From Powellomyces hirtus (taxonomy: Eukaryota > Chytridiomycota > Chytridiomycetes > Spizellomycetales > Powellomycetaceae), in assembly GCA_025526995.1 (NCBI GenBank), contig JAHLKG010000001.1, positions 1,922,001 to 1,986,000 of the forward strand: a stretch of 64,000 nt of DNA. The letters run 5' to 3'. This document shows positions 50,348-60,612 of this stretch, in pieces. The notes beneath the pieces were generated by a model. The model was not told where the DNA came from and ran no database searches. It saw only the letters and a program-made list of their open reading frames with translations. Position numbers and translations under genes: made by a program. Every line of letters begins with the position of its first letter. The first letter of the stretch is position 1.

Positions 50348-50375
50348 GCACGATATAGAGAGAACTATATCGTGC
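50348..50375. repeat. Perfect 11-bp inverted repeat with 6-nt loop
   Basis: GCACGATATAG and CTATATCGTGC flank AGAGAA. In RNA it would form an uninterrupted 11-bp hairpin about 240 nt after the stop of the glycosyltransferase gene. Confidence 0.8.
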
Positions 50376-51532
50376 GTCAAGGCCGAGCGTGATCGGTGGC
50401 GTAGTCATAGCGGCGATGCAGAGCTGTGCCACACACCCAAGCTCGCCGCTATGCCATTCTGGTGGCGTCCGCGTGTTAGATCTAGCCCAACAGGTCACAT
50501 GCAGGCTGAAAGTGCTCACGTCACGCGCGCGTGTTGTTTAGGTCCCCGCCGTCGTTTCGTCGCGTTGCCCTTGTCCCTGCCTTGCAATCAAATGGGCACG
50601 GGGCTCCTTGGCATTGCATATCATGGTATCCGAGATTCATCGCACGAGGAACATCAACCCCATAGGGACAATGCATGTTTCATATCCCTTATTCGATTCT
50701 CACATCCACCACCCAACCCACGCCCCATCCCAGATCCACCCCGCAAAAAAAGGTCATGCCCACACACACCGATAGAGATACACTGGCCGCATCATCGACC
50801 ATGCGGATGACGAGACGAGACAAAGGCAAATTGCTCAACGGGTTCAGACAAGAAAGGTTAAGCTTGTTGACGTTCAGATGAATCATGCATGGTCCCATCT
50901 GTGGGAAAGCCAGTCATCAATACGTTGTGTGGAGGTTCCGGGCGGGCGGAAAGCCGTGGGTTAATCGAGAACTGGGAAGATCGATATTGATGATGACAAT
51001 ACCCACCCAAAGTTTCATTGCGTATTGTTCTGGAGATTCCATTATCGATATCATACCTGTAAGCAAGGATCCACGTGCCTTATCTCCCTCGCTGCCTCCT
51101 CTGTCAGTCATTCCGCGCGTGCGGAGTCATTGCCCTCCTCCCTTGCCGTCATATTGCCTCTTCTGGATTGTTCCTTCCAAGAACCCAAATGGTGGTGGTT
51201 GTACACCTAAATCCACAGCGTCGTTTACATTGCACCTCCCCCTGGCCTTGCCGCAAAACCTTCAACCCACACCTTCCTTTTGGTCTCGCGCGCCCAAGCG
51301 GCGGACACGGAAGCAACGGTGAAATTGGACCGGCATGTGACCCCCTTCCCCCGCGCGCCCCCCTAAATGGTGGTAGGTCCCTCCGAAGGTGCACCATTTT
51401 GTGATCGGCACACACTCACAAACTGTGGCGGGGTGCGGTGGGGGAAGGGTTAAGGGCGTCATGCTGGAAGGTCCGACCCACACAATAAAAGGACGCTGCG
51501 AGAGGTCTAACCCCGCCCCGCTTCTATGGCCT

Positions 51533-51538
51533 TATAAA
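51533..51538 (+). promoter_or_regulatory. TATA box candidate
   Basis: TATAAA in CTTATAAAATAC, 193 nt upstream of the ATG at 51731, on the same strand. Confidence 0.4.
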
Positions 51539-51730
51539 ATACCGCGACAAATACATTATATTGTGAAAACACACCCAAAGCCGCATTGCTCTGCTGAATA
51601 TCGAACTTACTTGTAAAGAAACGGAAGAACAGAGCATCTTTTCTTTGTTCCGGAGCAACGCCTCTGACCGACTCACTACCCACCACACACTCCAAACCTC
51701 GCTCCCTTCCACCTTCCTCACTCGCACAGC

Positions 51731-52009
51731 ATGTCCGCCTCCGTCAAACCAATCACCATCTCAACCACCTCCTCCAACACCACAAGCGCAAGCACAACCA
51801 CCGCAACGTCCCCCACATCCTCCTCCTCCTTCTCCTCGTCCGCCGGCGGCGCACCACACTCGTTCCCGCACCGCGGGCGCCGTGGGTCAATGGCATACCC
51901 CGTGACTACGGCCGAGGAAGACGATACGTTGACGGGCACCTCGCCCCCGACGCGAAACAGGACGATGAGCCTGTACACGGTGCATGATGAGGAAGTGAAT
52001 GTGGCTTGA
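51731..52009 (+). CDS. Small Ser/Thr-rich hypothetical protein
   Basis: Single frame of 92 aa. The first 40 residues are almost all Ser/Thr with some Ala. Then come a basic patch with a PKA-like site (RGRRGSM), an acidic EEDD stretch and a second basic-directed Ser (RNRTMSLY), ending VHDEEVNVA. A TATA-like box lies upstream and a pyrimidine-rich leader runs to the ATG. I do not recognise a family. Support comes from the patterned phospho-site-like motifs and the promoter context, not from homology. Confidence 0.4.
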   Translation: MSASVKPITISTTSSNTTSASTTTATSPTSSSSFSSSAGGAPHSFPHRGRRGSMAYPVTTAEEDDTLTGTSPPTRNRTMSLYTVHDEEVNVA

Positions 52010-53613
52010 TGGGGAAACATCGAGGAATGAGGGAAATGTGTGGGCGCGGAAAATGCGGCGGATGACGCTTTTCTTCCCTTCTTTTCTTGCACGTTTTCTG
52101 GCTCTCCCCACTCGCCTCGTGCAATATACCAGCCGACCCTTTTTGGGACGAACATGCATCAATAGCCATACGCACACACGCAATACAGCACCCACACGCA
52201 CGACTGCAACCCGTTTCACTTCTCTCAACGCATCCTATCTCTACTCGTCTCCGGGTTTATTAGCATTAGCGTTTGCCCCCAGCCATATGCCGTCCCCCTT
52301 TTTTTGTATCTCTACACAAATTTCTGTTTTCTTGGAAAGCCGGTGTGCTTTTGGCTTTGGGGTTCTTTTCTTGTGTATTCTTTGCCCATCTTCCATGTAC
52401 GCGTTTTTCTCGAATATATGCGAATGAACATCACACCCCATGGGAAAACGAAAAGGCTGATGTTTCTTTCTTGTCACCATGTCTTTCAATGTTACACACA
52501 CATGACTACTCAACACCCATTTTGAAAGTCCCTCGCACAAGACAAATAGTGGAGAATCGCAGGTGGTGGCGGGATGTCAGGACACACAATGAGTTGGGGA
52601 CATGACTGGAATTTGGGAGCAAGATGGTGGAATGGGAAAAAAAGCTCTGGATTCTTGCTTGGCTTGCGTTTTCCGTCATGTGCGTCGTCTGCCGCGGCAG
52701 GATTTCAGCTCATCCGGGGCCCAAAACTGGTTCTCATGTGGCACTCCAGCGTTGCCTGCGCAGGATCAAATTGCGCCAATGGGGTCTGATTTGATTGATT
52801 GATGGGTCATCCTCACCACGAAGAGCAATGATGGTGGTGATGCTGTCGGCACATGAAATTGGGGGGCAATCAAGGGCTCGCAACCCGCAAGTTTCCTCCA
52901 TATGGCATCCGCTCTCGGATGGAGCATGGTAAATACCATTTGTCACTCATGCTATCATCCCCAGCAAAAGAACGTTGGTCCGCATCCATCTTCTTCCTGA
53001 ACTGGGGGTTTGCGCATTAGATGAGGAGTTTCGCCTCCACCCGCTCGGTGCATCAACGTCGTCATTCCCGCTTTCGCGTTTGGGTGACTCTCGAGGGCCC
53101 GTTCCCACTCGGGGACATGGGACAGTATCTCGTCTAAAATTCCCACATGGTTTTCAGATGGTGCTTTTAGACCACCCAGCCACGCCAGGAAAAGCAGCTG
53201 TTTTATGAGAGGCAGGGGAGTTACAGGACCGTCGCAAATCGACGAGGTCTTCTGGGGCAGTAAATGGAGCGGAGGCCTCCAAGCTTGGGAGGAGTTTAAC
53301 ACCGTTGGAAACAGTTTCCGCGGCATTATCTCCACGTCTCCTCACCCTACCCATCCTCCGCATGCCCAGCCAACACATCCCTCCTACGAGAGTGAGGTGC
53401 CCGAATGGCCCAATTTAGATGAGAGATTGAAGCAGAGAGTACGACGTTTCCCAACAATCCCACATCTAGGTCCGTGACGTGTTCACCATTCAAAGGCCCA
53501 CACCTTTCCCCATCCAGTGCTGTAATTTGACCGCAACCGCCCACCCAGATCACCTCCTCATCGCATCTCCATCGCCCACCCCGCATCTCACACACACACA
53601 CACACCCCGCACG
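52010..53613. other. Intergenic
   Basis: 1.6 kb with no convincing gene. Frames near 52955-53477 on both strands lack motifs. A CA repeat lies just before the cyclophilin ATG (53588-53605). Confidence 0.5.
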
Positions 53614-53791
53614 ATGAAATTCCTCACCATCCTCACCGTTCTCGTCGCCTCGGCCTCCACCGCGTTCGCCGCTGGTCCCAAAATCACCCACAAGGTTGCA
53701 TTTGATATCGAGCAGGATGGCCAGAGTTTGGGCCGTGTGACTATTGGTGAGTGAAGTTGGTGGATGGGCGCTTTTGGGTGTAGAGTAGACT

Positions 53792-53827
<36 letters not shown>

Positions 53828-54531
53828 TTGATGGCTGATGAATGGCGATTGTGATCTCTGTAGGGCTTTATGGAAAGACGGTCCCGAAGACGGCGGAGAA
53901 TTTCAGGGCATTGTGCACTGGAGAGGTAATGAGCGCGAGTGCCCTTCTTGTTGAGAAACCCCATTCACGCATTCGTGCTAAATGCTGTTCTCTCTGATTA
54001 CGCGTTGGATTTGATGCATACAGAAAGGATTTGGGTACAAAGGTAGGGTTGTGTTTTTTTTCTTTCATTCGCTCTTGTCTTCTTTGGCCCGTGATGATAA
54101 GATGGGGCTCACGCCGCATTCTGCTCTTTTTTCTATCCCCAGGCTCTAAATTCCACCGCGTCATCAAAAACTTTATGATCCAAGGCGGTGATTTCACACG
54201 CGGAGACGGCACGGGCGGCAAATCGATCTACGGCGAGCGGTTCGCCGACGAAAACTTCAAGCTGCGCCACACGGAGCCCGGGGTGTTGTCGATGGCCAAT
54301 GCGGGCAAGGACACGAACGGGTCCCAGTTTTTCATCACGACTGTCAAGACGGCGTGGTTGGATAACCGCCATGTCGTGTTTGGCAAAGTGGTCGACGGCA
54401 TGGATCTCGTCACCAAGATTGAGAATACCCCGACGAGCTCGGGCGACCGCCCCAAGAAGGACGTTGTGATCAAGGACTGTGTGGAGCTGCCTGTGGAAAG
54501 CGAGGAGGTGGAACACTCGAACGATCTTTAG
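53614..54531 (+). CDS. CPR2: Secretory-pathway cyclophilin (peptidyl-prolyl cis-trans isomerase B type)
   Basis: Proline isomerase assisting protein folding in the ER or secretory pathway. Exons 53614-53746, 53864-53925, 54024-54042 (only 19 nt) and 54143-54531 give 200 aa. Residues 1-19 are a signal peptide ending around STAFA. The core is complete: [15 protein letters not shown] (catalytic Arg, Phe, Met, Gln), the NGSQFFI motif, and [12 protein letters not shown] with the Trp that binds cyclosporin. The short KGFGYKG link is encoded by the 19-nt exon. The C-terminus ends HSNDL instead of a standard HDEL/KDEL, so ER retention is uncertain. It converges on MED19. Confidence 0.93.
53797..53825 (+). 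repeat. GT dinucleotide repeat in cyclophilin intron 1
   Basis: About 14 TG units within intron 53747-53863. Confidence 0.9.
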
Positions 54532-54853
54532 ATGCCGGGTCCCTCACCCCCCCCCCCCCCCCCACCCCAAACCAGACGGGAACTCTTAAACCGTTTCCCC
54601 CGACTTGTTGATAAGTGCAGAATAGTCCATCTTGGAGAAGCAGAAAGATGGAATGGAAAAAGTGTATGTACATTTGGACCCAACTGTGAAATAAATATGG
54701 AGTCAAGGACTACCCCTAGACTCGATGACCAAAAACAAAAACCCCTCCGGAAACATTATGCACAGCACAGTAAACCACCACCCGACTGAAATGACGCTGC
54801 AGCGGTGTGGGTGGGTCTCTCTCTCTCTCTCCCTCTGTCAAGAAGGCAGGCAC
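54532..54853. other. Convergent 3' flanks of cyclophilin and MED19
   Basis: Holds a C17 run at 54547-54563, only 15 nt after the cyclophilin stop codon, and a CT repeat near 54819-54832. Confidence 0.5.
54547..54563 (+). repeat. C17 homopolymer in cyclophilin 3' UTR
   Basis: Seventeen consecutive C, sense strand of the upstream gene. Confidence 0.9.
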
Positions 54854-56103
54854 TCAATTCAAAATATCAATATCCGAAGACGCTTCAATGGGCGATTTGG
54901 GACCCCCGCTGCCCTGGCTCGAAAACGACTGGGGGATCAAAAAAAAAAAAGAAAAAAAAAAAGGAGAGAGACATCGCATCTTAGCACACAACCGGGGGGG
55001 GGGGGGGTGAGACAACGATTTGAGAGGGGCGCCGGGGTACATACCCGCTTCTTCTTCTTTGGTCGCCGCTCACCGGACGCGTCCATATCGTCTGAGCGAC
55101 GCTTTTTGGTTTTCTGACAAGCAGAGGTAATTTTCAGCGATGAGGAAACGGGTCACATCGAGGAGCAAAGTGGGGGGGGGGTTTACTACAGACGCCCAGC
55201 GGTGTCTGTGGTTCTGTGGTCACCTTTTTATCATCGGCAGGCGCGGATGTGGGTAGGGCGGCGCCTTTTGGGGTTTCGCGCAGAACGGTCAGAAGATGAA
55301 ACGAAAAAGAATGATGGGGGGACCGCCCCCGCCCGACATGGCCACATGGTATTTTTTTTTTGTTTGCATCCCGTTGTTTGTGCAAGGAAATTAAGAAAAA
55401 GCATACCTAGATTCAATTTTAACGAAATCCGTTTCTGCGGGACCGGGGGCGGTTTGCCCGTGCCGATGCCCGTGCCCGTGGCCGCTCCCAACGCCGCCGA
55501 TGACGATGCGGCGCGCAGGAGCTGGTTACTGTGTCGCGGGGTATAGAGGGAGCCGAGGATCGCATAGTCAAACTAGATAAAGAAAAAATGACATTCATGA
55601 TGCGTGTGGCAGGTGTGGGAGTGTGAGTGTTTTGGGTTGGCGCGCGTTACATTGCTCACACGACCGGGGTTCAACGCAAATGCCGCACGGAGGGTTTCGC
55701 GCGGGTGGCGGGTGATGCGTGACGGGGGTGGGTCGGTTGGAGGCGGGGCGGAGAAGAGGTGGGTGCGGAGCGCGGGGGAGGGGTGTGGGTGGGGTGCGCC
55801 TAGCGAAATGGGGATGTCATTCAGTATCGAGAAAACCATACGTGCATTCAATCCGCAGCTCGGGGAGGGGGGGAGACGGTTCCGATAGGGTGTGGTGGGA
55901 GGTGGGACGTAGCGTAACGTACCTGCCAAATCGGCAATGTAGGGCTGATACGTTGCGGGAATGTGCGAACCGGGCATGGTCGTGTATGGCCGTGCAAATG
56001 TGTCGAACATGGCGGTGACGCCGTAGAGGGCGAGGAGGTTGGTGGGTTCGCCGAGGAGGTGGTCATGCCGGTCCTGTGGTGAGGAGGGGTGCTCGAGTGG
56101 CAT
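54854..56103 (-). CDS. MED19: Mediator complex subunit 19 (MED19/Rox3)
   Basis: Head/middle-module Mediator subunit linking regulators to RNA polymerase II. Six exons on the minus strand: 55923-56103, 55660-55799, 55407-55572, 55224-55264, 55045-55113, 54854-54928, giving 223 aa. Diagnostic segments: NLLALYGVTAMFDTFARPYT with TYQPYIADLAG (the Med19 N-terminal core), then ETLRAAFALNPGR (counterpart of the GFRLHTGPL region), and a Lys/Arg-rich block KTKKRRSDD to RRPKKKKR as in metazoan MED19. The C-terminus is Ser-rich and ends IDILN. Intron 55800-55922 (123 nt) has no stop in frame, so a 41-residue longer form is possible. Exons 4 and 5 are short and rest on splice sites and composition. Confidence 0.75.
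54994..55007 (-). repeat. G14 homopolymer (C14 in MED19 sense) in MED19 intron 5
   Basis: Fourteen G on the plus strand inside intron 54929-55044; a second run of about nine lies near 55172-55180 in intron 4. Confidence 0.9.
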
Positions 56104-56319
56104 TGTAGAGTATGGTTTGGGTGGGTAATGTGTACTGAGATGTGGGCAAAAAGAGTGGTTGGGGTGAGGGATATGGCAAGGCTCCTTGGGTTGCTTACTC
56201 GATCGTGTGTGACGACGCTCTTGAGGTAAAAACTTCAACTCGCTGCCAAAACCGCTGCACGCCCACACCTGCGCTCCTCATCTCCATCCCCCTTTGCAAA
56301 CATTTTAACCACAGCAGCA
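56104..56319. promoter_or_regulatory. Divergent promoter region, MED19 and NTF2
   Basis: 216 bp between opposite start codons. No clear TATA box. Confidence 0.4.
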
Positions 56320-57183
56320 ATGGCAGACCACCACACCGTCGGACGACAGTTTGTCGACTACTACTACCAGGCGTTCGATGCCAACCGTGCTGGACTTGCC
56401 CCGCTTTACGTATGGGAAAAAAACGAGCCCCCATCCGTGTCTGGCGATCTAGTCGTGGAGCTAACGGAATGGTCTGCTACTCTTTATTTTATTTTTTTTT
56501 CGTATCCGTATTTCTTGTAGCGGGACATGTCCATGTTGACATTCGAGGGCCAGCCTACCACCGGCGGCAAAGACATTGTCGAGAAGCTTACGGTACGTAA
56601 TGTTGCCATCTTTTTGCTCGATCGTTTGCATGACAGGGCCCGAAACGGGACATGGACATACTCACTTTGCATTTCTGGCGTTGTTTGCGCAGAGCCTTCC
56701 CTTCCGCCAAGTCCGCCACGTTGTCTCGACCTGCGACGCGCAGCCGGGATCCCCCAACGGAAGCATTCTGGTCACTGTCACGGGTCAGCTTTTGGTAGGT
56801 TCGAGATTAACAAAAGAAAAAGGGAAAAAATGTTGCGGGAACTTGATCGACTCGGGCTGCGATCAATGACACCGAGAGAATTTAGAGATGAGAGATTAAG
56901 AGAGGGATGCAGGACGTACACCTAGATGGCGGTTACTAATTCTTATTCCATTTTTTCTTCTTCTTCTTCTTTGTTTATCTTTAGATTGACGAGGAAACAC
57001 AGCCCCAGTTCTTCACCCAGACGTTCCACCTGTACCCCGAAAACGGCAGCTTCTTTGTCTACAATGGTAACACGTACCCTTCAACCCCAACCCCGCCACC
57101 CCCACTTCCTTTCTTTGACATCGCCGTCTAAATTGTCCCATCTTCTTTGCGTAGATGTCTTCCGTCTTGTCCTGGGCATGTAG
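56320..57183 (+). CDS. NTF2: Nuclear transport factor 2
   Basis: Carries Ran-GDP into the nucleus through FG nucleoporins. Five exons: 56320-56409, 56521-56592, 56693-56794, 56985-57066, 57155-57183, giving 124 aa, the normal family length (yeast 125). Family pattern throughout: FVDYYYQAFDANRAGLAPLY, RDMSMLTFEG, GKDIVEKLTSLPF, CDAQPGSPNGSILVTVTG, DEETQPQFFTQTFHLYPENG and the end DVFRLVLGM. The acidic and hydrophobic residues of the Ran pocket (DEE, DAQ) are kept. Four introns in 375 coding nt, each 88-190 nt. Confidence 0.96.
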
Positions 57184-57943
57184 AAACGCACTGCAGAAGA
57201 GACCCACGAACCATGCTACCTCCTGCCCCCCCCCCCCTGCGTCCTTCCCGTCCGATCACTCACACGCCCCCGCCCTTACACACATTTTCTCATTCTTTCC
57301 CCCCCCCCCCCCCCCCGATCCAACTTTGTATCTCTCTCTAATGCTGTGTACTTGAGAATGTAACGGGGGGTTTTTTTTTCTCTCGTTGTGGACAACTCTA
57401 TCTTGCAACTGGACCCAATTTGGGGATGTGCTTGCTTGCGCGGCAGCGTACATTGAGACTGAGATTGAGATTGAGATGCACATACAACTTTTTCTGGCTT
57501 TGTTTTGGCCAACCTCTTGGAGTGATCAGGTAAAGTTGACAAGTAGGAACAAGGGCCAGCCAAGCACTCTGCGCACAAAAAGGCAGCGCGTACAAAAAGC
57601 AGGCCGACAAAGCAGACAAGACAAAGGCAACATCATCAGGGACCCATGTGCGTACTTGTATAGAGGGGGGTGATTTGTATATTGTGCGGCAAAAGAGGCC
57701 AACGGTCTGCCGCCAACTACAAATTCATATTCCAAAAATGGGAGGGACAGGGGGGGAAAAGCGGAAGCGGGTCACGTCACGGGGCGTAAGGAGATATATG
57801 TGGAGGGAATGTGCGCCGCTGTGTTGTATGGGCATTTTCTTCTGATACTGTCTCACGGGGGGTGTGTTTTTATTTTTTGCGGTGGTATTTCTTGGCTAAA
57901 GTTGCGGTGTGAGTATTTTCGTTTTCTGGATGGATGGATGGGG
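57184..57943. other. Convergent 3' flanks of NTF2 and Cut8/STS1
   Basis: Contains C12 at 57226-57237 and C18 at 57299-57316 and a GAGATT repeat near 57457-57475. No gene seen. Confidence 0.5.
57299..57316 (+). repeat. C18 homopolymer in NTF2 3' flank
   Basis: Eighteen consecutive C on the sense strand of NTF2, 115 nt after its stop. Confidence 0.9.
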
Positions 57944-58966
57944 TCAGACCAAGAGAGCTGGTCCGGGGCGGGACGAGGAGGTAGCGCCATCCATTCCAAT
58001 GACCCAACCAAGGGATTCGCGAAACTCTTGTGACGCTTCTCTGAAGCCATGGTTTCCATCGACTTGAGTAGAATGCCTGTGCAGCGAATCGGCCCACTCG
58101 GCGACGGGAGTGGCGCCGAAAATCTTTCCATCTCGTGTTCTGCGGGCGACTTCACCGACGGCAACGCGCCAGGCGTGGCCTAGACGGCGATAGAGCATGC
58201 CTCGGGTGGCGTCCTCGTGCATGGGGTCCTGCCAGCGCGGAAGGCGGTGGACCAGAGTGGCGGCCATGTCGAGGTAGCCAAAAGCGACGGCGGGATACTC
58301 GTGCTGCAAGTCGTTTGGGTAGGTGGTTGGCAGGACGAAAAAGTCGAGAAAGTAGACGAGGAGGTCCTTGAGTTCTTCCAGCTGCGGTCGCACGCGGTTG
58401 AACGAGTAGCTGGTTGTTACTCGGCCGAGTTTGCTGTACGGGAACGATTCTGAGGGGAAGAGAGATGGTTCACATACGTCAGTCAGTGGCGGTTCGATGG
58501 AGGAGGAGGGGTTAGACATACCTATCATGGCCTTTTCGGCGCGTTCGAGCAGAGCGCCGGCGGTGGTCAGGGAGGGTCTGGGTATCAGGGCAATCAAGTC
58601 GTGCTGCAGAGCCGGGTGGCTATCGATGAGAGAACATATTATTCCGGCGAGCTGGTCGGTGGGAAGCATGGAGAGGAGTTTGCGGATGGGAGGCTGGGAA
58701 AGGGTGGTTGAGTTGTGGGCCTGCTGCAGACGGAGCAGCATTTCGGGGTCGAGGGCACCGGAGCGCAGTCGCTTTGGAGAGGCGGTTGTCCATGGAGAGT
58801 TGTTGTTTGGAGAAGCGGCTAGAGCGGCTGCGGTGGCCGAGACGGCAGGGTTGGGGAGCTGTTGCAGTTGCAGTTGCTGGTACCTGAGCTGGTCGGTGTC
58901 GTCGTCGTCGGTTGGCGGCTTTCGCTTGCGGGAGAAGGGGCGGGGAGGCGACGAGTGCATCATCAT
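57944..58966 (-). CDS. STS1: Cut8/STS1, tethering factor for nuclear proteasomes
   Basis: Anchors the 26S proteasome at the nucleus in fungi. Exons on the minus strand are 58522-58966 and 57944-58449, giving 316 aa. The N-terminus has a nuclear-signal-like SRKRKPP and a conserved SPKRLRSG. The helical domain starts near residue 95 with IRKLLSMLPTDQLAGIICSLIDSHP and continues ALIPRPSLTTAGALLERAEKAM. The second exon carries SYSFNRVRPQLEELKDLLVYFLDFF, YLDMAATLVHRLPRW and LGHAWRVAVGEVARR, the Cut8 six-helix pattern. The start at 58966 was chosen over upstream frame because the leader there is pyrimidine-rich. The 72-nt intron 58450-58521 is in frame without a stop, so readthrough would add 24 residues. 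Confidence 0.87.
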   Translation of the reverse strand: MMMHSSPPRPFSRKRKPPTDDDDTDQLRYQQLQLQQLPNPAVSATAAALAASPNNNSPWTTASPKRLRSGALDPEMLLRLQQAHNSTTLSQPPIRKLLSMLPTDQLAGIICSLIDSHPALQHDLIALIPRPSLTTAGALLERAEKAMIGMSNPSSSIEPPLTDVCEPSLFPSESFPYSKLGRVTTSYSFNRVRPQLEELKDLLVYFLDFFVLPTTYPNDLQHEYPAVAFGYLDMAATLVHRLPRWQDPMHEDATRGMLYRRLGHAWRVAVGEVARRTRDGKIFGATPVAEWADSLHRHSTQVDGNHGFREASQEFRESLGWVIGMDGATSSSRPGPALLV

Positions 58967-59377
58967 AGCTTGACGACGACGACGACAGTGGAGGAGGAGA
59001 GGAGAGGAAAGGCAAAAAAAAAAAAACAAGGAGGGAATCGAGTCAACGTATCGATAGTAGTCAAGTCTGTCAATAATAATAGAGATAAACACGGCTGTCT
59101 AATTGACAACAACAACAACAAACTCGCTCAGCAAGGGCCACTGCGAGTGACTGACTGACTGAGTGATTGAATGAATGGGTGAGTGAGTGGATTGATTGAG
59201 TGACTCGTTTCCTTCATCATCGTATCCTACATCTATGCTCTCTCTCTCTGCATTAGTCAGCACCGTCGTCTCGCCTTGCCCATCCTTCATCTGGGACAAC
59301 AATCATTGAACTGACTGAACTGAACTGACTGAGGGAGTGAATTGATGGACGACGCTTGATGGGAGGGAGTGACTTCT

Positions 59378-59410
<33 letters not shown>

Positions 59411-59722
59411 TTTGTCTCTCTCTTTTTGTCTCTCCCTCTCGCGTGTCTCGTGAATGACGGCATGGTTAATGTAGTCCGTCGTGACACGTGACAGACACGA
59501 GCGACTGACTGACGGACTGACTGACTTCATTGCTTCATCACCCCCTCCTCCCCCTGCGAGACAGTCTGAGAGAGTCTGAGTCTGAGTGAGAGTCTGAGAA
59601 GCATTTACACTTTGACACTCTTTTATACAAGACGTCCACCCACTGCCAGAGAGAGAAAACACACCCCATTGTTCCCATCTATACATCCCTCCATATCCCC
59701 CCTCCCCCCTCGGCTCCCAACA
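58967..59722. other. Divergent intergenic region, Cut8/STS1 and Rab18-like
   Basis: Dense in imperfect short repeats: GACTGACT-type tetramers near 59146-59330 and 59500-59525, a TC repeat at 59375-59400, and TCTGAG-type units near 59568-59600. These make spurious frames on both strands. Confidence 0.6.
59375..59400 (+). repeat. TC dinucleotide repeat
   Basis: About 12 TC units followed by imperfect TCTCTCTTTG units to about 59440. Confidence 0.85.
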
Positions 59723-60612
59723 ATGCCCTCGCCAGCCTCCCCACCCACCGACCAGGAAATCACCGCAACCTTCAAGCTCTTGCTCATTGGTGACTCGGGA
59801 ACTGGAAAGTCGTCGCTCCTGCTGAGGTTCACCGACGACACCTGGCTTCAGCCCGACGAGGTCTCTGCAACCATCGGTAAGCGTCCACAACCAACTGGAA
59901 GGTGCACACGCCCCACCACCGCCACCCAACCCCCGCCCGCTAAAATACGCCTTCCCTTTGGTCCCTCCCTCTCCCTCTCTCCCTCTCCCTCACTCTCTCT
60001 CCCTCCCTCTCTCACATAGGCGTGGATTTCAAGGTCAAGATTGTCAATGTCGAAGACAAGCGGTACAAGTTGACCATCTGGGACACGGCCGGCCAAGAAC
60101 GCTTCCGAACCCTCACCTCCAGCTACTACCGCGGCGCCCAAGGTGTCATCCTTGTCTACGACGTGTCCAACCGACAAACCTTTGAACATCTCCAGCTGTG
60201 GTTCACCGAACTCGACACCTACTCGTCCAGCCGCGACGTCATCAAGATCATTGTCGGAAACAAGTGCGACAAGGACACCTCGGGCGTGCGCGAAGTCAGC
60301 CGGAAAGACGGAGAAGCGTTTGCCCGCCGCATGGGAACATTATTTATCGAAACCAGTGCCAAAACAAAGACGGGCGTCAGAGATGCTTTCGTCGAGGTCG
60401 TGCGCAAGGTGAGCTGCTATTTTCAATCCTCCAGGATGGAGGGCTGCCCGCTGACACAATAAATCCCCTCCATTTCCCCCTGTGTGCTCTGGTGCGAAAA
60501 GATTGCCGAAACTCCATCTCTGTGGCAGAAACAGCAAGGCCCAAGACCAGGCGCCGTGTTGCTCAACGGAGAAGAAGAAGAAGTCGAATCCTCTGGCGTA
60601 TGCTCGTGTTGA
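59723..60612 (+). CDS. RAB18: Rab GTPase, Rab18-like
   Basis: Small GTPase of membrane traffic; Rab18 works at the ER and lipid droplets. Exons 59723-59876, 60020-60408 and 60502-60612 give 217 aa. Switch and nucleotide motifs: GDSGTGKSS, the effector region ATIGVDFKV, WDTAGQERFRTLTSSYYRGA, GNKCDKD and ETSAKT. The third exon has IAETPSLW, matching the Rab18 IIQTPGLW segment, and the protein ends in CSC, a di-cysteine geranylgeranylation site. This tail is what favours Rab18 over Rab1/Rab8 groups. Phylogeny would be needed to be sure of the subfamily. Confidence 0.92.

Larger units (their letters stand above)
50110..51730. other. Intergenic
   Basis: 1.6 kb with a perfect inverted repeat at 50348-50375 and a TATA-like box at 51533. 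No conserved ORF or tRNA seen. Confidence 0.5.

Noticed and set aside
52955..53477. Opposing open frames on both strands
   Set aside because: Both overlap each other and lack motifs, splice partners or conserved composition.
59140..59600. Dense GACT/TCTGAG short repeats, considered as a CRISPR-like or satellite array
   Set aside because: No constant repeat with unique spacers; units are irregular and typical of slippage-prone intergenic DNA in a eukaryote.
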